Positions 34,654 through 45,938 are shown, counted from the stretch's first letter. The stretch: DNA of 64,000 nt from Bedellia somnulentella (GCA_963576735.1 OY755191.1:11995608-12059607), one strand, 5' to 3'. The notes: generated by a model from the sequence alone, not told the origin. A program made the numbers and translations.

Positions 34654-35036
34654 GACATGATAGTCCAGTGGGTAGAACACCCGCCCGAAAAACAGAAGAA
34701 GAAACGAAAGAAGGGCGTGAGTTCCAATCCTGGGACGGGCCTACACCAATTTGTCTTTTCTAAAGTCATATGTGTGGTTAATTTATCATGGTTGCTAACG
34801 GTGAGGGAAAACATCGTGAGGAAACCCACATGGCTGAGTTGTACTTAGTCATGTGACAGTGTATTCGTACAAAAACGGCGATAGGCCTGCCCCCTATCAC
34901 GTGAGTACACTGTCTAAGCAAAACGTGGGTACCTTATCTGGAAACTAGATGGCGCTTGCCATGTGAGTTCAGGAGTATTGGTACCTCTGCCAACCCCTTC
35001 GGGGATAAACGGCGTGGACGTTTATGTTATGTTATG
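34654..35036 (+). repeat. S2 SINE just upstream of a receptor exon
   Basis: Complete S2 with TTATGTTATG tail; flanked by TTTATTAAAC (34644-34653, 35037-35046). Has a short purine-rich insertion in the tRNA-like head (near 34695-34712). Ends 32 bp before the exon at 35069. Confidence 0.93.
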
Positions 35037-35068
35037 TTTATTAAACTAATTTTATTTCTTATTTCCAG

Positions 35069-35216
35069 TGGATTTCGTCCCCGTGTCCACGATGGACGTG
35101 GAAGCCGTAGTGGGGCGGACAGCGTCACTGCCTTGCGATATCGAGCCTGACACGAAGGAAGACAGAGTGTATATGGTGCTTTGGTTCCGGCATTCTGGAG
35201 GGAAGCCACTTTATAG
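35069..35216 (+). CDS. Sidestep-family receptor, internal exon (Ig1, N-terminal half)
   Basis: Internal coding exon of a sidestep-like immunoglobulin-superfamily receptor. In insects the Sidestep family acts at the cell surface as ligands or receptors for Beat proteins in axon guidance (family knowledge). The exon starts after a pyrimidine-rich stretch ending TTTCCAG and stops at TTATAG/GTGAGG. It is entered in phase 1 (first two bases finish a codon) and left in phase 2. The 49 residues read DFVPVSTMDVEAVVGRTASL, then PC, then a segment with the Ig core Trp (VLWFRH) and SGGKPLY. The Cys of SLPC and the Trp are the usual V-set landmarks. No signal peptide is here, so an earlier exon must exist; it was not found in the 35 kb upstream. 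Paralog cannot be assigned. The exon sits between two opposite S2 SINEs, 32 bp and 25 bp away. Family call is from remembered sequence pattern, not a search. Confidence 0.85.
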
Positions 35217-35241
35217 GTGAGGAGTTTTCTTATTAGAGAAT

Positions 35242-35607
35242 AAATATAACATAAACATAAACGTTCACGCCGAATATCCCCGAAGGGGTTGGCAGAGGTA
35301 CTAATACTTCTGAACATCACGTGACTTTGTCACCTGGAGTTCAGAGTACCCACGTTTTGCATGGACAGTGTACTCACGTGATAAGGGGCAGGCCTATCGC
35401 CGTTTTGTACGAATACACTGTCACATGACTAAGTACAACTCAGCCATGTGGGTTTCCTCACTATGTTTTCCTTCACCGTTAACAACCATGATACATTACC
35501 CACACATATGTCTTTAGAAAAGACAAATTGGTGTATTCCCGACCCGGGATTTGAACACTAGTCGCTTGCACGTTAACCGGTGTTCTACCCTTTGAGCTAT
35601 CACGTCG
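35242..35607 (-). repeat. S2 SINE just downstream of a receptor exon
   Basis: Complete antisense S2; flanked by TTAGAGAAT (35233-35241, 35608-35616). Starts 25 bp after the exon end. Of a slightly different subtype from 34654-35036. Confidence 0.93.
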
Positions 35608-35616
35608 TTAGAGAAT

Positions 35617-36065
35617 GTAATGGAATAGAAAATCTTTTTAAGTTACAAAGTTACAGTGTATCCGAAGTGGTGGTGGTTTTGTCCTTCCTATGTAAAATGG
35701 TGATGAAATATTATGTTATAAGTAGAACGAATAGTATCTCCGCTATGATTGCAACATGGATTCCAAAGCATAATTATGCATAGACAAACTTATGAAACTA
35801 AAAATAAACCGAAAACATGCCTCTATTTTGCCAAAGCTACAATCCGTAAAATGCCGTTTCAACCAAACAAATGCCACCCTTTCGCATGACGCCTGCAATA
35901 AATTCTGTTTACACACAAAAATAATACTTATTACGTTGTTATCGCTGCGTCGATCGGTATTTATATCAAATGACCGGCCTTTCTCTTTGGCGGGTAAATA
36001 TTGTGTCACAAAGCTAAACTGCTTTCACGTTTGACGGAAATATTTACGATACTAAATCTTGATGA
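35617..36065. other. No gene recognised
   Basis: Intron sequence; short frames only. Confidence 0.45.
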
Positions 36066-36160
36066 CGACCATGGCGTAGTTGATAGGTGACTAGCTTCAG
36101 GGTCTGGTGGATGTAGGTTTGAATCCCGTTGAGAATTAATTTTTGTGTTCCATATGATGC
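36066..36160 (+). repeat. tRNA-derived SINE (S4)
   Basis: ATGGCGTAGTTGATAGGTG (A-box-like) and GTAGGTTTGAATCCCG (B box), then TTTTTGTGTTCC. Confidence 0.6.
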
Positions 36161-36198
36161 GTGTTTCTTAGTTTTTGCATGTGTTTTACATGTGTATT

Positions 36199-36201
<3 letters not shown>

Positions 36202-36244
<43 letters not shown>

Positions 36245-36478
36245 TCACGGCTATATTTCCCTAGAAGGGGTAACCAGAGCTAAGGAATTATAAATTCCTC
36301 AGCCACTTTTGGAAGTTGAGTGGGGAAAAGATGGTAAGAATAAAGGTTTTTGGTGATGGGTCTCCAACCGAATCGCCCAAAAATCCAATAAAAAGCTCCA
36401 ATACCCTTAGTCGCCTCTTACGACACCCGTGGGTAGAAAGGGGTAGCGACATTCTAAGCCGGTAAAACACGGCAAATG
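36202..36478 (-). repeat. S1b SINE with expanded AT tail
   Basis: Antisense; (AT)n at 36211-36243 next to the tail. Flanked by TGTGTATTATA (36191-36201, 36479-36489). Confidence 0.9.
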
Positions 36479-36500
36479 TGTGTATTATATATTATTAAAT

Positions 36501-36643
36501 ACATACATACATACATACATATACTCACGCCGTTAATTCCCATTGGGGTAGGCAGAGACTATCGATCGCCACTTTGTACGATCCTGGCAAACCTCTCTTG
36601 CTTCGTCTACATCCATTAATCTTTTCATACATGCTCTTTTATT
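36501..36643 (-). mobile_element. RTE-A 3' end fragment
   Basis: ATACTCACGCCGTTAATTCC to ATGCTCTTTTATTA; 5'-truncated. Confidence 0.85.
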
Positions 36644-37256
36644 ATATATGGGCGAAATAATATCCCTTAATAAAGGTCACTGTACAGTTCTTAGGGCTTA
36701 CTGGATTGGATTTTGAGACTTTTCGGAGGTTTATGGCAATCCTAAATGGCTACATTATTCTTAGATATATTATATGGCACAATACAAAGCGAAAAAATAC
36801 TTGCCCTTTCAAGTGGGTACCCAAACTATATTCAGAAAATGCATTGACTAAACATACAGATATAGCGTCTCTTTGGAGTAAGTAGAGACTATTGTTTACC
36901 ACTGAATATGATCGTGGCAAAGCACCCCCGCTTTAGTTAGACTCATTTAACTGTTCAAATACACTTTAATATTCTTCCGACTTTGGACGCCTCCCTTTTG
37001 TAGTCTTTTTGTCTACTCACACTATGTGTCTGTGGCATTTAAATCTAATTTAATCTTGTTTATTTAAGTCTTAAAAAGTGTAATGTGTTTCGCAATTTGC
37101 TTTTTACTTATCCCTTGAATAAGTCTAAAACACTTTAGCATTCGGTGCCTAACCACACTACGTTCGAATGGCTCTCTCAATAAGCTAAGTTCTAACCACG
37201 AAATGTAATCGATTCAAAGATCGTAACAGTCAATGCTCGTGTTACTTTAGTACATT
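36644..37256. other. No gene; weak RTE-A-like scraps
   Basis: Around 36870-37020, TGGAGTAAGTAGAGACTATTG suggests a very old RTE-A end. Otherwise nothing. Confidence 0.4.
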
Positions 37257-37399
37257 TTATTTATTTATTTATTGCATTCCATAGCTATTACATGGTTACA
37301 AATTTTATAACAATACAACACTATGGACCTTGTTCAGGCACAGCAATATGAGAAAGGACGGGGACGGCGTTTGACATAAACACCCAAAATATAAATGTA
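37257..37399 (-). repeat. LINE 3' end fragment
   Basis: (TTTA)n at 37257-37280 then GCATTCCATAGCTATTACATG, GCACAGCAATATGAGAAAGG; antisense tail plus 3' UTR. Confidence 0.5.
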
Positions 37400-37624
37400 A
37401 ACATACATAATTTAGTTTCCTTAGGGGTAGGCAGAGACTATATCGACCGCCACTTTATACGATACTGGCAATACTTTCCAACTTCAGCTACATTCGGCTA
37501 TCAATCTTTTCATACATGCCCTTTTCTTCTCCGTATTTCTGACGATTACTCGTACCCTGTTAAACACGTTGTTTATTTTATCTTATTGAATCCTCCGTAC
37601 TCGTCCTCTACTAATATTACCATT
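37400..37624 (-). mobile_element. RTE-A fragment, old
   Basis: Diverged antisense C-terminal codons: GGGGTAGGCAGAGACTATAT, TCAATCTTTTCATACATGCC, CGTCCTCTACTAATATTACC. Confidence 0.7.
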
Positions 37625-37970
37625 ATGTGGAGAGATTCATATTGTAAATATTTCCCAATAACCTGCACCTTTAGGCCTTAGGAATTCTAAAACTATATAT
37701 AATAAATGTATAAAATATTTGATTCAAACGTAAAATTACTCAAATAACAAAACACTTACACAAACGAATATCTTCAAACTATACGTTTCAGCGAAGTGGG
37801 AGCGAACACATAAACGTAGCTGACTATAATTCTTCCACACTGACGAACTATATTTTGTCAGGGTGAGTTAGGGTTGCCGAATTCAAAAGTTTGGACTTGA
37901 AGGTGCAAATAAAGGTGCAAGTATACTCTAAAAAAACATTTAAGGATCCGTGTCGGTTTTTTCAATCAAT
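37625..37970. other. No gene recognised
   Basis: Nothing supported. Confidence 0.4.
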
Positions 37971-38225
37971 ACCTACATACATACATACATATACTCACGG
38001 CTATAAATCCCTGAACGGGGTAGCCAGAACTTTGGAATGAGAAATTCCTCAGCCACTTTTGGAAGCTGATTGGGGAAAAGATGGTAATAATAAATGTTTT
38101 TGGTGACGGGTCTCCAACCACATCGCCCAAAAATCACTTTAAAAGCCCCTATACCCTTAGTCGCCTCTTACGATCACCCACGGGTAGAAATGGGGTAGTG
38201 TTATTCTAAGCCAACACTATACAGC
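37971..38225 (-). repeat. S1 SINE
   Basis: Antisense, ACATACATACATACATATAC to CCAACACTATACAGC; CAATCAAT near both ends. Confidence 0.85.
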
Positions 38226-38239
38226 CAATCAATCAATCC

Positions 38240-38575
38240 ATAATAAGTCTTAGTGTGGAGTCCACTCAGAATAGTTTTCACCCATAACTTCCCGCGGATG
38301 ACCAAAGAAACGACTTAAGAGTGTAAGGCTTTTTGAGGGGCTATTCCACATATCCCCCCTGAGCTATCCGAAGAAGAAAGGAAATATTTTCCTTTAAAAA
38401 ATAGCTCAGGGGGGATATGTAGAATAGCCCTTTTTGAGACCCATCATTAAAGTTGCTTCATTTGAGAATCTTGCACACTAAATTTTCAAAAGTGACTGTG
38501 GAATGTCCAATTCTGTAGATCTGGCTACCCCTTTTTTAAATTAAAACCTTGATTACATGATTGTATGTTAATGAC
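38240..38575 (+). repeat. Old S1 SINE carrying a MITE
   Basis: Diverged S1 (CTTAGTGTGGAGTCCACTC..., GTGACTGTGGAATG, CTGGCTACCCC) interrupted at 38338-38430. Confidence 0.65.
38338..38430. mobile_element. Tiny foldback MITE, 93 bp
   Basis: 30 bp terminal inverted repeats GGGCTATTC(C/T)ACATATCCC... with one mismatch, 33-base centre, flanked by 8 bp TTTTTGAG (38330-38337, 38431-38438). The 8 bp duplication points to a hAT-type transposase. Confidence 0.85.
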
Positions 38576-38582
38576 ATTTGTA

Positions 38583-38830
38583 CATACATACATACATATA
38601 CTTGAGGCTATAAATCCCAGGAAGGGGTAGCCAGAGCTAAAGAATTAGAAATTCCTCAGCCACTTTTGGAAATTTGAGGGGGGAAAAGATAGTAAAAATA
38701 AAGGTTGTTGGTGATGGGTCTCCAACCGCATCGGCCAAAAATCCCTTAATAGCCCCATACCGTTAGTCGCCTCTTACGTTCACTTACCGGAAGAAATGGG
38801 GTAGTGCTATTCTAAACCGACACTACACGG
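38583..38830 (-). repeat. S1a SINE
   Basis: Antisense; flanked by CATTTGTA (38575-38582, 38831-38838). Confidence 0.9.
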
Positions 38831-38838
38831 CATTTGTA

Positions 38839-39244
38839 AGAACCTTAAACCAAACACGCAGCTTAAAAACTATCCAGTACATTTTGAGATAGACCAAACT
38901 GCCCATTTCCTAAGAAAACTGGACGAGTGACAACCCTAAGTTAAGTGTACATTTATTCCGGTACAAAAAACGTTTACTAAATGCATTTCACACTCAGCGG
39001 TGCTGGTCTAATTGTTTTTAGCACGAAATTATCGGCCATCGGGTGATGGTTTTAAACCGGCACGGGGTGGCTTCTAGGAAACTTCGGTTCATTATCGTAA
39101 TGGAACATTAAAAAAAAATCACTTATTGATGAATGTGATTTCAATTTTAAATATTAGTTTAAACATTTAATTTATGGCAGTTACATAGAATTTCGGGTGA
39201 AAGGTTTGTTTGTATGTGAAGTTGATTAGCGGACGATAATTCAA
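38839..39244. other. No gene recognised
   Basis: Nothing supported. Confidence 0.4.
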
Positions 39245-39625
39245 CATATCATATCATAACATAAACGTTCACGCCGAATATCCCCGAAGGGGTTGGCAGA
39301 GGTACTAATACTTCTGAACATCACGTGACTTTGTCACCTGGTGTTCAGAGTACCCACGTTTTGCATGGATAGTGTACTCACGTGACAGGGGGCAAGCCTA
39401 TCGCCGTTTTGTACGAATACACTGTCACATCACTAAGTACAACTCAGCCATGTGAGTTTCCTCACGATGTTTTCCCTCACCGTTAACAACCATGATAAAT
39501 TAACCACACATATGTCTTTAGAAAAGACAAATTGGTGTAGGCCCGACCCGGGATTTGAAAACTAGTCGCTTGCACGTTAACCGGTGTTCTACCCATTGAG
39601 CTATCAGAGCTATCACGTCGTTCTT
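39245..39625 (-). repeat. S2 SINE
   Basis: Antisense, complete, AACATAAACGTTCACGCC to GAGCTATCACGTCG. Confidence 0.88.
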
Positions 39626-39740
39626 AATATAATTCAGCCCATTAGGATATTATGATTTATTATTGAGAGTTATTGAACTAACAGTTGATGTAAAATAATA
39701 TTATTATTTATCGTCACACCAACTAGTTGTTACTTCAAAA

Positions 39741-39977
39741 ATACATATTCACGGCCATAAATCCCGAAAAGGAGTAGCCAGAGCTTCAGAGCTAGAAGCT
39801 CCTAAGCCACATTTGAAAGTTGATGGGGAACAATATGGTAGAAATAAAGTATCGTTGGTGATGGGTCCCCAACCTCATCGCCCAAAAACCACTTAAAAAT
39901 CCCCACACCCTTAGTCGCCTCTTATGACTCCCGTGGGTAGAAAAGGGTAGTGACATTGTAAAACGGCACGAGACGGC
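39741..39977 (-). repeat. S1b SINE
   Basis: Antisense, TATTCACGGCCATAAATCCC to GGCACGAGACGGC. Confidence 0.82.
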
Positions 39978-40075
39978 TTCTAAAAATCTAAATAAAAATC
40001 TATTTCTCTCCTTGTTCTTTGGTTTTTCAAGTTAGTTACTTTTTAATGTTATTATACTAGCTGTACAATTTAAAG

Positions 40076-40452
40076 CGACGTGACGACGTGATAGCTCAAT
40101 GGGTAGAACACCGGTTAACGTGCCAGCGACTAGTGTTCAAATCCCGGGTCGGGCCTACACCAATTTGTCTTTTCTGAAGACATATGTGTGGTTAATTTTA
40201 TCATGGTTGTTAACGGTGAGGGAAAACATCGTGAGGAAACCCACATAGCTAAGTTGTATTTAGTCATGTGACAGTGTATTCGTACAAAACGGCGATAGGC
40301 CTGCCCCCTATCACGTGAGTACACTGTCCATGCAAAACGTGGGTACTCTGAACGCCAGGTGACAATGTCACGTGATGTTCAGAAGTATTAGTACCTCTGC
40401 CAACCCCTTCGGGGATATTCGGCGTGAACGTTTATGTTATGTTATGTTATGT
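40076..40452 (+). repeat. S2 SINE
   Basis: A box TAGCTCAATGGG, B box GTTCAAATCCCGGG, tail (TTATG)n; flanked by TACAATTTAAAG (40064-40075, 40453-40464). Confidence 0.93.
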
Positions 40453-40464
40453 TACAATTTAAAG

Positions 40465-40790
40465 TTTGCAGTGTCGGCTTATTGTAGCAATATCCCTATT
40501 TTGCCCGGGGGTGTCGTAAAAGGTGTCTTACGAAATTGGGACTTTTTAAGCGATTATTAGGCGAATAACTGGGGACTTATTATATTACCTTTATTTGAGA
40601 ATCTTTTTCCCATCAAAATTCATTACTGACTGATTGATTTGAACTCTTGGTTACCACTTTCTTGGGATTAACTCAAGGCTTTAAATCCCTAGAAGGTGTA
40701 GCCAGAGCTAGGGAATCAGAAATTCCTCAGCCACTTTTGGAAATATTGATTGATGGATTTACAGCAGTGACTATATGTGTATGTATTATA
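40465..40790. repeat. Old S1 SINE plus inverted S1 piece
   Basis: Sense S1 (GCAGTGTCGGCTTATTGTAG...) to about 40630, then antisense S1 3' end (40670-40735: AAATCCCTAGAAGGTGTAGCC) and a sense tail scrap. Confidence 0.6.
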
Positions 40791-41191
40791 ATTATACTAT
40801 AATACTAAATCAATACTTGCTTTCATTTAACAAAACAAAGTCTTTCTTTTAAAAGATTTATCACCCAAACAGCGTTGTAATTGAAAAGCGGTCGTCAAAT
40901 TTCTTCTCGCCCGCATCGACACGTAGAAGACGCGCTGACGTAAAACCGCTAATTCTGACAAAGGATTTCACGTCTGATCGAGCCGAGTTACCGCAGGACG
41001 TTTCGAGGTTGAATTTAAATCGGATGATTGAACGATCTCGACGAATGTGTTTGATATTTGAAGCGTTACGTACCTGCTCTTTTGTAGTTCGATTTCACAG
41101 AATTGGAAGTTTCGGGTAGAGAATGGGAAGTTTGGATTTGGAATCGGTTTTATTTTGAGTTAATATTAAATGTATTGAAAATGGAATGTTC
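40791..41191. other. No gene recognised
   Basis: GC-richer near 40910-41000; nothing supported. Confidence 0.4.
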
Positions 41192-41262
41192 CAAAAGTGG
41201 CTGAGGAATTTCTTATTGCCTAGCTCTGGCTACACCTTCAAGGGCTTTATAGCCGTGAGTAG
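41192..41262 (+). repeat. S1 3' fragment
   Basis: CCAAAAGTGGCTGAGGAATT to ATAGCCGTGAGTAG. Confidence 0.7.
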
Positions 41263-41845
41263 TATTTAAGAAATTTTAAAGTGGTAGAAAGAGAGGACAG
41301 AAAACATTAGAGTGGTGAAAAAATATATAGTACCAATGTGGATAAAATTGTCAGTGAAGATAAACCACGTAAAACGCATGTAGTTGACTGCCCAAGTTGG
41401 AACGACGACTTGAGCAAGGTTGTGGGAAGCTGATATATTAGTCTTTGTGAGATCTTTGGGGACGGCCTATGACCAGTAGTAGTTTTAGACAATAATCATG
41501 CCCGCTTGTGTTATGCGTTGTGTTGTTTTTAAATATCTAAAGTTTCTTCATATCCTACGCCTTATAAAATTTAGCGAGTACATGATGACACTCATGAATA
41601 GGTACTCTAGCTTTTTTAATGCAAAATAATGTTTATTAACGGTTCAGTTTTCCCGAAGATTAGTCTTTACTTACAAACTTATATAAACTTTCAAGCTGAA
41701 CCTCTTCATAATATAAAAAGATTCGCCAAGAAGGCAGACAAAAAAATGTAAAGTGTAAACGTGCATGTATTGTACATGTAAAGATTGATGAATGTACTAA
41801 AGACGTTTGCTAGCAACGTACAAAGTGGCGACCAAGTCATAGTTT
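41263..41845. other. No gene recognised
   Basis: Short frames only; nothing supported. Confidence 0.4.
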
Positions 41846-41849
41846 CTGC

Positions 41850-42098
41850 CTACATACATACATATACTCACGGCTATAAATCCCTAGAAGGGGTAGCCAG
41901 AGCTAACGAATTAGAAATTCCTCAGCCACTTTTGGAAGTTGCGTGGGGAAAAGATGGTAAAATAAAGGTTGTTGGTGATGGGTCTCCAACCGCATCGCCC
42001 AAAAATCCCTTAAAAAGCCCCAATACCGTTAGTAGCCTCTTACGTTCACCCACCGGAAGAAAAAGGGTAGTGCTATTCTAAGCCGACACTACACAGCA
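41850..42098 (-). repeat. S1a SINE
   Basis: Antisense, complete. Confidence 0.88.
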
Positions 42099-42163
42099 AA
42101 TGCCTACTGATTTCTGCCTACTGCAATGGAAATTAATGACATAACGAATGAATGTATGTATTT

Positions 42164-42350
42164 TCTGTGTAGTGCCAGCTTAAAATGTCACAACCCCTTT
42201 CTACTCACGGGTGTCGTAAGAGGCGACTAAGGAGCTTTTTTAACTGCTTTTTGGGCGATGAATTGATTTTATTTCTACCATCTTGTCCCTCTAAAGCTCT
42301 GGCTACCCCTTTGGGATATATGGCCGTGAGTATATGTAGGTATGTATGTA
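42164..42350 (+). repeat. S1b SINE with internal deletion
   Basis: GTGTAGTGCCAGCTTAAAATG to GGCCGTGAGTATATGTAGG; missing ~60 bp of the middle. An (AC)n run follows at 42388-42418. Confidence 0.8.
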
Positions 42351-42385
42351 CTACTAAAAAAGAGATCTACACATACACATACACG

Positions 42386-42422
<37 letters not shown>

Positions 42423-42544
42423 TTATATACATTTCCTTCATTACCATCATAGTATCATCATTCACGGTCTTTTTTTTGGTTTTGTTCATATTTTTTTTCT
42501 ATTTCTTTCCTTGTATTTTTTAAACGTTATTTATAATATTATTA

Positions 42545-42724
42545 TTTTTCTTTTTTCTAATGTACTTGCTGTATTTTCGCGGGCAACCGCCTTAATTTCG
42601 TTCTTCTTTTGTTTTGAACCGGTAATTGTGATCACCTGTCATTGGCTTTGTAAAACAATTGTATGTTCTGTGCCATGTTTGTTGTGTTTGCTGTTGGTGG
42701 TCAACGAATAAATAAATAAATAAA
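42545..42724 (+). repeat. LINE 3' UTR and (AAAT)n tail
   Basis: TGTTGGTGGTCAACGAATAA then (ATAA)n; no coding part recognised. Confidence 0.45.
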
Positions 42725-42968
42725 TCTATCAATATATTTTACACCGACTATAGACACGTTTTCGAACCTAAGCCGTTCCGATTTTCGTCTCGTAACTTTT
42801 TATTGGCTTACGTTCCCGCGAATGCTAAATTGAAAGCTAACAGCAAATCACGGGCTTACGATTTGAGAGATCCCATCTTCTATTAAGGTAATGTTCTACG
42901 ATTATCCTTTGATGATTTTGTTACATCCAAAGGTGTGTAAGAGATTATTTGTGATGTGGTAACTAAGC

Positions 42969-43197
42969 TGTGTAGTGTCTTAGAATAGCACTACCCCATT
43001 TCTTCCGGAGGGTGTCTGTAAGAGGCGACTAACGGTATTGGGGCTTTTTAGGGATTTTTAGGTTTTGCAGTGGGGGACCCATCACCACCAACCTTTATTC
43101 ACAATCTTTTCTCCACACAACTTCCAAAAGTGGCTGAGTGATTTCTAATTACCTAGCTCTGACTACCCCTTCAAGGGATTTATAGCCGTGAGTAGTT
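42969..43197 (+). repeat. S1a SINE
   Basis: GCTGTGTAGTGTCTTAGAAT (short head deletion) to ATAGCCGTGAGTAG. Confidence 0.8.
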
Positions 43198-43704
43198 GTT
43201 TTTTTAAATTATATGTATTTATTATATTTCTAAAACGTATATGTGTATTTTATTTAGGTATTTGTTTTGCTTGTATATATAAAAGTATGCAGTTATAGCT
43301 AGCCGTGGGCAAAGGGTGGGGCAGCAGTCATATGTAATGTGTAATTTCTCATAGATATGATTTTTTGGATTGATAGGTACCTTACCAGGTCTAAGCCAGG
43401 GTGGGGCAAGGAGCCCACCCTGCCCCACCTTGGCTATGCCCTTGTTTTTCCCCTATCACATGTGTAACATCTAAGTTATGAAATATTTAAATATATTTAC
43501 ATACTTTAGCTAGCTACTTTTTCTTTCACTCTTTCTGTATATAATACTTATGTGACAAGATATTTTTAGGCACATTATACCTTAACTTATACCTATGTTT
43601 AATGTTATATTTGGATTTTAAAATATCCATTAAAACTAATGTTTCGTACTTGTTGAATATTCAGTAAGTAAGAAGTATAGGACATATCAATCTGATTTGC
43701 ATTA
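43198..43704. other. No gene recognised
   Basis: GC-richer block 43380-43440 with an imperfect GGTGGGGC / GCCCCACC pairing; unidentified. Confidence 0.4.
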
Positions 43705-43855
43705 TAGTGTCGGCTTAGAATAGCACTACCCCGTTTCTACCAATGGGTGAACGTAAGAGGCGACTAACGGTATTGGGGCTTTTAAGGGATTTTTGGGCTA
43801 CCAACAACCTTTACTTTACCATCCTTTCCCCACTCAATTTTCCACATTATGTTAA
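43705..43855 (+). repeat. S1a 5' part
   Basis: TATAGTGTCGGCTTAGAATAG to CCCCACTCAATTTTCCAC; truncated 3'. Confidence 0.75.
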
Positions 43856-43863
43856 CATTCGTT

Positions 43864-43955
43864 AACATACATACATACATACATATGCTCACGGCTATAA
43901 ATCCCTATAAGGGGTAGCCACAGCTAAGGAATTGGAAATTCCTAAGCCAATTAAA
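43864..43955 (-). repeat. S1 3' part
   Basis: Antisense ACATACATACATACATACAT to GGAAATTCCTAAGCC. Confidence 0.75.
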
Positions 43956-44036
43956 TAAATATGTATATTATCTTGTATAATTATGATTTACGTTATTATT
44001 TCAATTAAATAAGTTAGTTTTAAATAATAATATAAT

Positions 44037-44275
44037 AATAAATCCTTTATTTGCAGGCAACAAGGCCCATATAATATTACTAAACCTTAACCTATGTTAG
44101 TAATTTACAATTTAGCTTGTTTTGTGCATCTACCCAGATAACTAATTTACCGATCCCACCTTCCAAAGGTTGTCTGCGACCGCCAACTGTACCTCACTGT
44201 AAACTGTATGATAATTTCTTTTGTAAATTTGTGTTTGAATTGCAATAAAGAGTTATTCTATTCTATTCTATATGT
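44037..44275 (+). repeat. LINE 3' UTR with (TTCTA)n tail
   Basis: AATTGCAATAAAGAGTTATTC then (TATTC)n, a typical CR1/L2-like end. No coding part. Confidence 0.5.
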
Positions 44276-44297
44276 AAGTTTTAGTGTTTTAGTATTT

Positions 44298-44545
44298 GCT
44301 GTGTAGTCTCGGCTTAGAATAGCACTACCCCTTTTCTTCCGGTGGGTGTACGTAAGAGGCGACTAACGGTATTGGGGCTTTTGAAGGGATTTTTGGGCGA
44401 TGTGGTTGGAGACCCATCACCAACAACCTTTATTTTACCATCTTTTCCCCACTCAACTTCCAAAATTGGCTGAGTAATTTCTAATTCGTTGGCTCTGGCT
44501 ACCCCTTCTAGGGATTTATAGCCGTGAGTATATGTATGTATGTCT
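44298..44545 (+). repeat. S1a SINE
   Basis: GCTGTGTAGTCTCGGCTTAG to ATGT tail. Confidence 0.88.
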
Positions 44546-44832
44546 ATATGTATGTATGTAATAACGAATAATAAATCAATGAATCCGTGAATGCAAGAAA
44601 AATACCACGTTGTGAAAAACGCGATAGGCCGATGCGGTGTGCGGCGAATTGAGATCACACCGATCACAATTCACCGCTCACCGTGTATAAACAGGTCAGA
44701 TAGTTGTGAATTATTAATCTAGTTAACGTCATGTGAAAGATACAAACTTTTCATCAGTTTACAATAAATCATAAAATTTACAATTAAAGTATATAACAAG
44801 TAGTTGAGAAATAAATAATAATATAATTTACA

Positions 44833-45146
44833 TAACATAACATAAACGTTCACGCCGAATATCCCCGAAAGGGTTGGCAGAGGTACTAATACTTCTGAAC
44901 ATCACGTGACTTTGTCACCTGGTGTTCAGAGTACCCACATTTTGCATGGACAGTGTACTCACGTGATAGGGGGCAGGTCTATCGCCGTTTTGTACGAATA
45001 CACTGTCACATGACTAAGTACAACTCAGCCATGTGGGTTTCCTCACGATGTTTTCCCTCACCGTTAACAACCATGATAAATTTACCACACAAACGTCTTT
45101 AGAAAAAACAAATTGGCATAGGCCCGACCCGGGATTCGAATACACG
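44833..45146 (-). repeat. S2 SINE, head-truncated
   Basis: Antisense, ACATAACATAACATAAACG to GCCCGACCCGGGATTCGAA. Confidence 0.85.
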
Positions 45147-45331
45147 CCATGTATGTATTTACGGGCAGTCGTTAAAAATGATTATAATTAATTTAAAATT
45201 AGCCACTACTTGGTCGCAGGGTTCCAAATGCGAATGGCTGGCTGATGGCCCCCTGGTATAGCCGGCATTCACACCAGCTGCAAATAAATAAGTGATAAAA
45301 ATTACACAGATACAGAACCAAAACAGGGTGC

Positions 45332-45750
45332 AGTGTAGTGTCGGCTTAGAATAACACTACCCAATTTCTACTCTTGGGTGTTCGTAAGAAGTGACTTTTA
45401 CAATACATACACACATACATATACTCACGCCATTAATTCCCATTGGGGTAGGCAGAGACTATCGATCGCCACTTCGTACGATCCTGACAAACCTCTCTAG
45501 CTTCGTTTACATCCATCAATCTTTTCATACATGCTCTTTTATTCTTCATACTTCGGACGCCAGCCTTTTTGAGCACACTCTCAATTTAGTCCAAGTGTGT
45601 TCTCCGTGGTCGTCCTCTACTAACATTAACCATCCATCTTTTACAATCTACTTTATTTTACAATCCTTTCCCCACTCAACTTCCAAAATGAGCTGCGGAA
45701 TTTGTTATTCTGAAGCTTTTGCTTTCAGATATTATAAGCCGTGATACATG
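45332..45750 (+). repeat. S1 SINE split by RTE-A
   Basis: GCAGTGTAGTGTCGGCTTAG... broken at 45405-45637, resuming TACTTTATTTTACAATCC to TATAAGCCGTGATACATG. Confidence 0.8.
45405..45637 (-). mobile_element. RTE-A 3' end fragment
   Basis: Antisense tail and last ~70 codons; flanked by CTTTTACAAT (45395-45404, 45638-45647). Confidence 0.92.
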
Positions 45751-45756
45751 TTACAT

Positions 45757-45938
45757 ATAAATAAAGAATAAATATAGGAAAGAAAAATTTCGACACAGGC
45801 GGGAATCGAACCCGCGACCTCGGGTATACGCCCCGACGCTCTGCCAATGGAGCTACCGTATATATATAACGCTACCTCGGGCGTATACCCGAGTTCGCGG
45901 GTTCGATTCCCGCCTGTGTCGAAATTTTTCTTTCCTTT
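45757..45938. repeat. S3 foldback, left part
   Basis: Antisense S3 (tRNA-like 45786-45860) then sense S3 from about 45889; arms of ~45 bp pair exactly around the tRNA-like B box. The sense 3' end continues after the Gypsy insertion at 51911-51979. Whole unit flanked by ATACATGTTACAT (45744-45756, 51980-51992). Confidence 0.85.
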
